From Rhizorhabdus phycosphaerae (GTDB lineage Bacteria > Pseudomonadota > Alphaproteobacteria > Sphingomonadales > Sphingomonadaceae), in contig NZ_CP049107.1 of the NCBI RefSeq assembly GCF_011044255.1, positions 310,001 to 374,000 of the forward strand: a stretch of DNA of 64,000 nt, read 5' to 3'. The notes beneath the pieces were generated by a model that saw only the letters and a list, made by a program, of their open reading frames with translations, searched no databases and had not been told where the DNA came from. Below are positions 58,293 through 64,000 of the stretch, piece by piece; positions within the stretch are counted from its first letter, which is position 1, and each line of letters begins with the position of its first letter. The position numbers were made by a program, and so were the translations under genes.

Positions 58293-59168
58293 ATGGCGGC
58301 GCCCCGACACAGGCGTCGAGGATTTTCCCGCCGGGTTCAATATGGCCTGTTCGCGGGCTATGTCATCGCGGTTGCGGGAATCGTGCTCGGCGCGGGCCTG
58401 CTGCTGCTCTCGCGGCTCGATCCGCGTGCCTTCGGCACGCTCCGGGGCCTCGCGATCGATGCGGGCTCTCTTGTATCAGGCGTCGGCCGCAGCGGTGTCG
58501 ATGCGCTGCGGGGCGCCGGTGATACGATGTCCGATTATGTCCGGGCGGGCAGCGAGAATGCGGCATTGCGGGAACAACTCGCTGCCCAGCGCCGCGCGCT
58601 GATCATGGCGAAGGCCGTGGCAGCGGAAAATGCACGGCTGAAGGCGCTTGTCCGTCTGCAGGAGAATCTGCCGCGCCCCCTTCTGTCGGCGCGGCTCGTC
58701 GGATCGACGCCGACCGGGCAACGGCGTTTCGCGACGCTGAGCGCGGGCCTCGCGGCCGGGGTCAAGCCGGGCATGACCGTCCGCTCGCCCGAGGGGCTGG
58801 TCGGGCGCATCTACGAAGGCGGCTTCTTCGCCTCGCGCGTGCTGCTACTGACCGACGGCGAGACGGCAGTTCCCGTCCGGATCGTGCGGACCGGCAACCC
58901 GGCCATCGCCACCGGCCAGGGCGACGGCACGATGGAGATACGCGGGCTGATCGCCGGCGGCCGACCGTTCCGACGCGGCGACCTGGCGGTCACATCGGGC
59001 ACGGGCGGAGTCTTCTTCCCGAATGTCCCCGTTGCGGTCGTCGTGCGGACCCGCGGCGACCGGGCGATCGCGCGGCCGCTCGCCGATCCGGCGCGCGCCG
59101 ATTTCGCAGCGGTCTATCCGGTCTATCAGGCCCCGATCGCGGACCGCCCGGCGCCGCCCAGACCATGA
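58293..59168 (+). CDS. mreC: Rod shape-determining protein MreC
   Basis: Periplasmic scaffold of the elongasome, 291 residues: short basic cytoplasmic start, one membrane segment about 20-42, a coiled coil (about 70-105) and two beta domains with the conserved stretch RQVGSTPTGQ-like LVGSTPTGQRRFATLSAGLA near 131 and VKPGMTVRSPEGLVGRI. Starts 17 nt after mreB; the ATG of mreD overlaps its stop. Confidence 0.93.
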   Translation: MAAPRHRRRGFSRRVQYGLFAGYVIAVAGIVLGAGLLLLSRLDPRAFGTLRGLAIDAGSLVSGVGRSGVDALRGAGDTMSDYVRAGSENAALREQLAAQRRALIMAKAVAAENARLKALVRLQENLPRPLLSARLVGSTPTGQRRFATLSAGLAAGVKPGMTVRSPEGLVGRIYEGGFFASRVLLLTDGETAVPVRIVRTGNPAIATGQGDGTMEIRGLIAGGRPFRRGDLAVTSGTGGVFFPNVPVAVVVRTRGDRAIARPLADPARADFAAVYPVYQAPIADRPAPPRP

Positions 59169-59677
59169 TCGGCCAGTTGCACGACGGCTTCACCGAGCGT
59201 CAGCCGCTCAGGGTACGGTGGGTGCCGATCGCCTCGACCCTGCTTGGCTCTGCCATGGGCGCCCTGCCCGTTATCGCGACCGAGCCGATCGTCCCGCCTT
59301 TCGGCCTGATGATCCTGCTGGCCTGGCGCCTGCTTAGACCCGAGCTCTGGCCTGCCTGGATGGCCTTGCCGCTCGGCCTCGCCGATGATCTCCTCTGTGG
59401 CCATTATCTCGGGACGGCGGTAATTCTCTGGACCGTGGCTTTCCTGATACTCGAATGGATCGACCAGCTTGTGCGGTGGCGCGACGGCCGCGTGGAATGG
59501 GCGATCGCATCGGTCGCCATCGTCGCGATCGGCGCGGGATCCTGGCTGTTCTCGCAACCGGCCGATAGCGCCACCAGCCTGCTCGTCCTGCTGCCGCAGA
59601 CAATCGGGGCAATATTGTGCTTCCCGGCGGTGTTGCGCCTGATCGCGCTGCTCGATCGCTGGCGCCTGAGACGATGA
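59165..59677 (+). CDS. mreD: Rod shape-determining protein MreD
   Basis: Small polytopic membrane protein of the elongasome, 170 residues with five to six hydrophobic segments and RLLRPELWPAWMALPLGLAD in the middle (the conserved FxxGLxxDL-like region, here LGLADDLLCGHYLG). Overlaps mreC and mrdA by four bases each (ATGA). Confidence 0.9.
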   Translation: MIGQLHDGFTERQPLRVRWVPIASTLLGSAMGALPVIATEPIVPPFGLMILLAWRLLRPELWPAWMALPLGLADDLLCGHYLGTAVILWTVAFLILEWIDQLVRWRDGRVEWAIASVAIVAIGAGSWLFSQPADSATSLLVLLPQTIGAILCFPAVLRLIALLDRWRLRR

Positions 59678-61650
59678 AGCGCACGCGGATCATCACCGAG
59701 CAGAGCCTCGCCTTCACCTTTTCCCGCCGAGCTTTCTTCCTCGGTGGCGCGCAGGCGGCGGTGGGAACGCTGCTGGCCGGGCGTCTTGCCTGGCTGTCGA
59801 TCGCACAGAACGAGCGCTATACGTCACTCTCGGAAAGCAACCGGGTTCAGCTCACCCTGGTTCCGCCGCGCCGGGGCTGGATCATCGATCGCAACGGCCG
59901 CCCGATCGCCATCAACCGGACGACCTTCCGCGTCGACATCATTCCCAATCAGCTCAAGAATGCGGAAGCCGTGCTCGGTCAGCTGCGGGACATCCTTGCG
60001 CTCACCGCCGACGATCTCGACCGGATACGCACCGATCTCGCCAAGGCCCGGGGCTACCAGCCCGTGCCCGTGGCCGAGAATATCGACTATGAGCGCTTCG
60101 CCGCGGTCAGCGTGCGCCAGCCCGGCCTGCCGGGGGTAAAGCCCGCAAGCGGCTATGGCCGCTATTATCCTGCGGGCGCAGCGATGGCCCATGTCACCGG
60201 CTATGTGGGGACCGCATCCGCCGCCGACTATGACAAGTCCCGCGACCCCCTGCTGATCACGCCAGGATTCAAGATTGGCAAGGAAGGTCTTGAAAAGACG
60301 ATGGACCTCTGGCTGCGCGGCAAGCCGGGTGCGATGCGGAGCGAGGTCACCGCGCATGGCAAGGTGGTGCGCGAGCTCACCACGAGCCCCGAGGTGCCGG
60401 GAAATGCCCTCCAGCTGACGATCGATGCGGGGCTCCAGCGCTATACCGCCGCCCGGCTTGGTCCGGAGAGTGCGTCGGCCGTGATGGTCGACGTCAAGAC
60501 CGGCGGCATTCTGGCGATGGCGTCGATGCCGGCCTATGATCCGAACAGCTTTTCCGACGGCATCAGCCATTTCGAATGGGATCTGCTGTCGAACGACGAT
60601 CACCTGCCGCTGACGAACAAGGTCATGCAGGGCCTCTATCCGCCCGGCTCGACGGTCAAGCCCATGGTCGCCCTGGCCTTGCTGGAAGCCGGCGTGGACC
60701 CGCACCAGAGCGTCAACTGCACCGGCCGCTATCGTCTGGGGAGCAGCTATTTCCACTGCTGGCGCCATGGCGGCCATGGTCCGGTCGACATGCATCGCGC
60801 GATCGCATCGAGCTGCGACGTCTATTTCTACACCATGGCGCGGCTGATCGGCATCGATCGCATCGCCGCAATGGCCCGCAAGCTGGGACTGGGCGAGCGG
60901 TTCGACCTGCCGATGCCATCGCAGCGCTACGGCACCGTGCCCGACACCGAATGGAAGGCTCGGCGCTACAAGGGCGCGCGCTGGACGACGGCCGACACGC
61001 TCAACGCCACGATCGGACAGGGCTATATGCTGTCCAACCCGCTCCAGCTGGCGATCATGGCCGCTCGGATCGCGTCGGGCACGGCGCTGGTCCCGCGGCT
61101 GATCGTGAACAAGAATCATGGTCCGCAAGGCGGTTCGCTCGGTATCGCCCCGGGCCATCTCGACATCGTTCGGGAGGCGATGAGCGGGGTCATCAACGGC
61201 CCCTTCGGAACCGGTTTTTCGGGCCGGCTCAACATCGACGACCTGCTGATGGCGGGCAAGACCGGAACCGCGCAGGTGCGGCGTATCACCATGGCGATGC
61301 GCCGCGCAGGAAATTTCGGCACGCATGGGGTCCCGTGGAAATATCGCGATCACGGCCTGTTCGTCGCGTTCGCACCGGTTCACGATCCGCGCTATGCCGT
61401 ATCGGTGGTGATCGAACATGGCATGCACGGCGCGTCGGGCGCCCCGATCGCGCGCGACATGATCACCTATCTCTATAATCGCAAGCTGGCGGAAAGCCGG
61501 CTCGCCCTGCTCGAACAGGGCTGGGGCGGGACGATCGAGCAGCGTATGGAGCGCAAGGCCTATGCCTGGGCGCGCCGCGATGAACAGCCCGCCGCGGGGA
61601 CCGATCCGCCGCCCCCGCCGACCGGCGAAGAGGGGAGCGATCCCGAATGA
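59674..61650 (+). CDS. mrdA: Penicillin-binding protein 2 (elongasome transpeptidase)
   Basis: Cross-links peptidoglycan during elongation. 658 residues from ATG 59674, chosen because it overlaps the mreD stop by four bases and gives the family start (TRIITEQSLAFTFSRRAF). One N-terminal membrane segment, pedestal domain (PPRRGWIIDRNGRPIA near 58), then the transpeptidase: S-x-x-K in GSTVKPMVAL near 328, S-x-D-like SSCDVYFY near 385 and KTG in AGKTGTAQV near 532. Pro-rich C-terminal tail. Overlaps rodA by ATGA. Confidence 0.96.
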   Translation: MKRTRIITEQSLAFTFSRRAFFLGGAQAAVGTLLAGRLAWLSIAQNERYTSLSESNRVQLTLVPPRRGWIIDRNGRPIAINRTTFRVDIIPNQLKNAEAVLGQLRDILALTADDLDRIRTDLAKARGYQPVPVAENIDYERFAAVSVRQPGLPGVKPASGYGRYYPAGAAMAHVTGYVGTASAADYDKSRDPLLITPGFKIGKEGLEKTMDLWLRGKPGAMRSEVTAHGKVVRELTTSPEVPGNALQLTIDAGLQRYTAARLGPESASAVMVDVKTGGILAMASMPAYDPNSFSDGISHFEWDLLSNDDHLPLTNKVMQGLYPPGSTVKPMVALALLEAGVDPHQSVNCTGRYRLGSSYFHCWRHGGHGPVDMHRAIASSCDVYFYTMARLIGIDRIAAMARKLGLGERFDLPMPSQRYGTVPDTEWKARRYKGARWTTADTLNATIGQGYMLSNPLQLAIMAARIASGTALVPRLIVNKNHGPQGGSLGIAPGHLDIVREAMSGVINGPFGTGFSGRLNIDDLLMAGKTGTAQVRRITMAMRRAGNFGTHGVPWKYRDHGLFVAFAPVHDPRYAVSVVIEHGMHGASGAPIARDMITYLYNRKLAESRLALLEQGWGGTIEQRMERKAYAWARRDEQPAAGTDPPPPPTGEEGSDPE

Positions 61651-62747
61651 GCCGGGAATCGATCGTGCCCGCGCCGCTGCGCGAAGTGCCGTGGGGACTG
61701 CTCGCGCTGGTCGCGGCGATAGGCGGTTTCGGGCTTGTCGTCCTCTATTCGGCTGCGGGCGGCAGCGTGCGACCCTGGGCGCTGTCGCAGGGCACGCGCC
61801 TCATGGCCTTCCTTGCGCTGGCCCTGCTGATTTCACGCCTCGGCGAACACCGGCTGAAGGCGATGACGATGCCGGCCTATCTCGGCCTGGTGTCGATGTT
61901 GCTGCTGGTCGAACTGTTCGGTTTCGTCGGGGGCGGCAGCCGGCGCTGGCTCGACCTCGGGTTTATTCGCCTGCAGCCGTCCGAACTGATGAAGCCGGTG
62001 ATCGTGCTGGCGGTCGCCCGCTTCTACGACATGCTGCCCGCCGGCGAGATACGCCGCTTCAGCGCGGTCTGGCCGCCGGCGCTGCTCATCGGGGTGCCCG
62101 CCTTTCTCGTGATGACCCAGCCCGACCTGGGCACGGCGCTGATGATCTGTGGCGGCGGTATCACCGTCGCCTTTCTCTCGGGCCTGCCGCTGCGCCTGTT
62201 CGTGGGAGCGGGGGCGATCATCGCCGCCGCCTTTCCGATCGCCCTGTCGATGATGCACGGCTATCAGCGCGACCGGATCAACATCTTCCTCAATCCGGAG
62301 AGCGATCCGCTGGGCACCGGCTATCACATCATCCAGTCGAAGATCGCGATCGGCTCGGGCGGCATTTCCGGCAAGGGCTTCCTCGAAGGCACGCAGAGCC
62401 ATCTCGACTATCTGCCCGAGCGCCACACGGACTTCGTCTTCGCGACCATGGCCGAGGAATGGGGCCTGGTGGGCGGGCTGTTCCTGATCCTCGGCTATAT
62501 GATGGTGATCCGCTGGGGGATGCGCGTATCGACCCGCGCCAAGGGGCGCTTCGCGCGGCTTGCTGCAGCCGGCCTCTCGACGACCATCTTCTTCTATTTC
62601 GCGATCAACCTGATGATGGTTATGGGCCTGGCGCCCGTCGTCGGCATCCCCCTCCCCCTCGTCTCCTTCGGCGGATCGGCGATGATGACCGTCCTGATCT
62701 GCATCGGCATGTTGATGGCGATCGACCGCAGCGCCCGCCCCGCCTGA
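61647..62747 (+). CDS. rodA: Rod shape-determining protein RodA (SEDS glycosyltransferase)
   Basis: Polymerises glycan strands together with PBP2. 366 residues with about 10 hydrophobic segments. SEDS signature: ALSQGTRLMAF at N-terminus, PSELMKPVIVL near 112, catalytic Asp region MTQPDLGTALMI near 155, YQRDRINIFLNPESDPLGTG near 208, and AMTG..-like end FGGSAMMTVLICIGMLM. Last gene of the mre operon. Confidence 0.96.
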   Translation: MSRESIVPAPLREVPWGLLALVAAIGGFGLVVLYSAAGGSVRPWALSQGTRLMAFLALALLISRLGEHRLKAMTMPAYLGLVSMLLLVELFGFVGGGSRRWLDLGFIRLQPSELMKPVIVLAVARFYDMLPAGEIRRFSAVWPPALLIGVPAFLVMTQPDLGTALMICGGGITVAFLSGLPLRLFVGAGAIIAAAFPIALSMMHGYQRDRINIFLNPESDPLGTGYHIIQSKIAIGSGGISGKGFLEGTQSHLDYLPERHTDFVFATMAEEWGLVGGLFLILGYMMVIRWGMRVSTRAKGRFARLAAAGLSTTIFFYFAINLMMVMGLAPVVGIPLPLVSFGGSAMMTVLICIGMLMAIDRSARPA

Positions 62748-62857
62748 AACGGCGTCGCGCTATGCCCCTAACAAGCTGATCGAGGCCGATATTCACCGGC
62801 CGTTCCGCGGGCGTTCAGCATCCGGCGAAAAAAAGTCGCCAAAGCGAATTTTGCCGG

Positions 62858-62886
62858 TTTACATTTCGAACGAGCGGGTGCTAAAG
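62858..62886 (+). promoter_or_regulatory. Candidate promoter of tRNA-Lys
   Basis: TTTACA (62858-62863), 17-nt spacer, CTAAAG (62881-62886), 45 nt before the tRNA 5' end. Confidence 0.4.
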
Positions 62887-62931
62887 GCGCGCCTCCACGA
62901 CGGGAGCTACCATCTCCCACCGCCGGAAAGT

Positions 62932-63007
<76 letters not shown>

Positions 63008-63154
63008 TTCCCCTCACATCCTGGTCTTTGTGGCGGGCGTTCCAGCGTGATGGGACTGCGGCCCGAGCCGTTCGCTCGCAGCGCGTGAATATCCCGAACA
63101 CCGCCGGTGTGCTTTGGCATTGCTGTGCAGGGGGGAAGCCTGCATCCAGTCCGA

Positions 63155-63994
63155 ATGACGTTCGCGCGCTTCCTTTCAGCGATGGCCTTGCTTGGCAGCG
63201 CGCTCGCCGGCTGGTCCTACTGGACGGCCATCTCCGATCCGATTGTCCGCTTCGTCGATGTCGACATCCTGCCGGCCGACAGTCGGCAACAGCGGCTCCG
63301 CATTCTTCTGCTTTCCGACATTCATGTGGCCGGGCCTGACATGCCTCCTGAGCGGCTGAGCCGGATCGTCGAGCAGGCCAATGCCCAGAAGCCCGATGCC
63401 ATTTTGATCGCAGGCGATTTCGTAAGCGACAAGGCGCTTGCAACCAGGCGCTTTTCCCTGGGTGAGGCAGTTGCGCCGCTCCATCGTCTCAAAAGCCGCT
63501 TTGGCACCTTTGCCGTGCTGGGAAACCATGACCACTGGCGCAAGGCTGCGGCGGCGCGCGGCGCCCTGCTGGATATCGGCATCAAGGTGCTGAACAATAG
63601 CGCCGCTCGTGCAGGGCCTCTCGTGATAGGCGGTCTGGATGATGCCTATACCCATCACGACGACCTCGATGCCACATTGCGCGCCATGGCGGATCTGGGC
63701 GGCGTTCCGCTTCTGCTCAGCCACAGCCCGGACCCCTTCCCCCGCGTTCCGGCGGGCGTCAATCTGATGCTCGCGGGGCACACGCACTGCGGTCAGATCA
63801 GGCTACCTCTCGTAGGCGCGTTGTCCTACATGTCCGAACATGGCGACAGATATGCGTGCGGCGTCGTCGTCGAGAGAGGCAGAACGCTTGTGGTCGGAGC
63901 GGGATTGGGGACCAGCTTGCTACCGCTTCGGCTGGGCGCCGTGCCGGATATGTGGCTGATCACCGTCAAAAGCCGAGGCGCGCGGAGACGCTAG
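63155..63994 (+). CDS. Calcineurin-like metallophosphoesterase (YkuE-like)
   Basis: 279 residues from ATG 63155; one N-terminal hydrophobic segment (FLSAMALLGSALAGWSYW) could be an anchor or signal. Metal motifs are complete: LLLSDIHVAG (D-x-H), LIAGDFVSD (GD), VLGNHDHWR (GNHD), LLSHSPDPF and AGHTHCGQIR. This order is that of the YkuE/UDP-2,3-diacylglucosamine hydrolase-like phosphoesterases. The start is uncertain: no good ribosome site near this ATG; an upstream GTG (63125) is in frame. Composition is a little less GC-rich than the neighbours and it begins 147 nt past tRNA-Lys. Confidence 0.88.
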   Translation: MTFARFLSAMALLGSALAGWSYWTAISDPIVRFVDVDILPADSRQQRLRILLLSDIHVAGPDMPPERLSRIVEQANAQKPDAILIAGDFVSDKALATRRFSLGEAVAPLHRLKSRFGTFAVLGNHDHWRKAAAARGALLDIGIKVLNNSAARAGPLVIGGLDDAYTHHDDLDATLRAMADLGGVPLLLSHSPDPFPRVPAGVNLMLAGHTHCGQIRLPLVGALSYMSEHGDRYACGVVVERGRTLVVGAGLGTSLLPLRLGAVPDMWLITVKSRGARRR

Positions 63995-64000
63995 CCACTG

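Noticed and set aside
59824-61428. 534-residue frame opposite mrdA
   Set aside because: Shadow of the penicillin-binding protein gene; no motifs of its own.

Overview
The window is a contiguous, gene-dense, high-GC chromosome segment from an alphaproteobacterium, most likely a member of the Sphingomonadales (Sphingomonas/Rhizorhabdus/Sphingobium type). Reasons: gene content and protein style (Usg, a small DUF4170-like protein, two-gene psd-pssA block, short rpmE without cysteines), and a bamA-skp-fabZ cluster with no lpxD/lpxA/lpxB, which fits a group that carries glycosphingolipids instead of classical LPS. I see no transposase, phage structural gene, plasmid replication gene or CRISPR array.

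Layout: 1-5.6 kb carA(partial)-carB-greA-rhomboid on the plus strand. 5.6-8.5 kb minus strand: a DUF4170-like protein, mlaC, and a three-gene set of small membrane proteins behind what looks like a general-stress (EcfG-type) promoter. 8.6-14.7 kb plus: eno, an orphan GAF histidine kinase, purH, an MFS exporter. 14.7-26.5 kb minus: a polysaccharide flippase overlapping polA, a tripartite drug-efflux operon (EmrB/EmrA/OprM types), a CPA2 antiporter, icd. 26.6-41.2 kb plus: psd-pssA, rpsB-tsf, then pyrH-frr-uppS-cdsA-dxr-rseP-bamA-skp-fabZ, rpmE, a VanZ-like protein and a methyltransferase. 41.1-45.9 kb: a TonB-dependent receptor/SDR/phosphatase-lipoprotein operon divergent from a TetR regulator, with a palindromic operator inside the receptor promoter. 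45.9-54.3 kb: tRNA-Ser(TGA), then the run mltB-type transglycosylase, rlpA, D,D-carboxypeptidase, tmk, holB, metG, tatD-type, MBL hydrolase and an unlisted 57-residue membrane protein, nearly all with 1-4 nt stop/start overlaps. 54.3-57.1 kb: a very good dif site, then diacylglycerol kinase, usg and mutL on the minus strand. 57.2-62.7 kb plus: the cell-shape operon mreB-mreC-mreD-mrdA-rodA. 62.9-64 kb: tRNA-Lys(CTT) and a metallophosphoesterase.

Main themes are envelope building (lipid carriers, phospholipids, outer-membrane assembly, peptidoglycan cutting and elongation) and core information processing. The most striking signal is non-coding: a 28-bp XerCD/dif-like site at 54277-54304, with GGGNAGGG octamers (KOPS-like) pointing right before it (18 of 20 found by eye) and left after it (5 of 5). 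This places the replication terminus of the chromosome inside the window.
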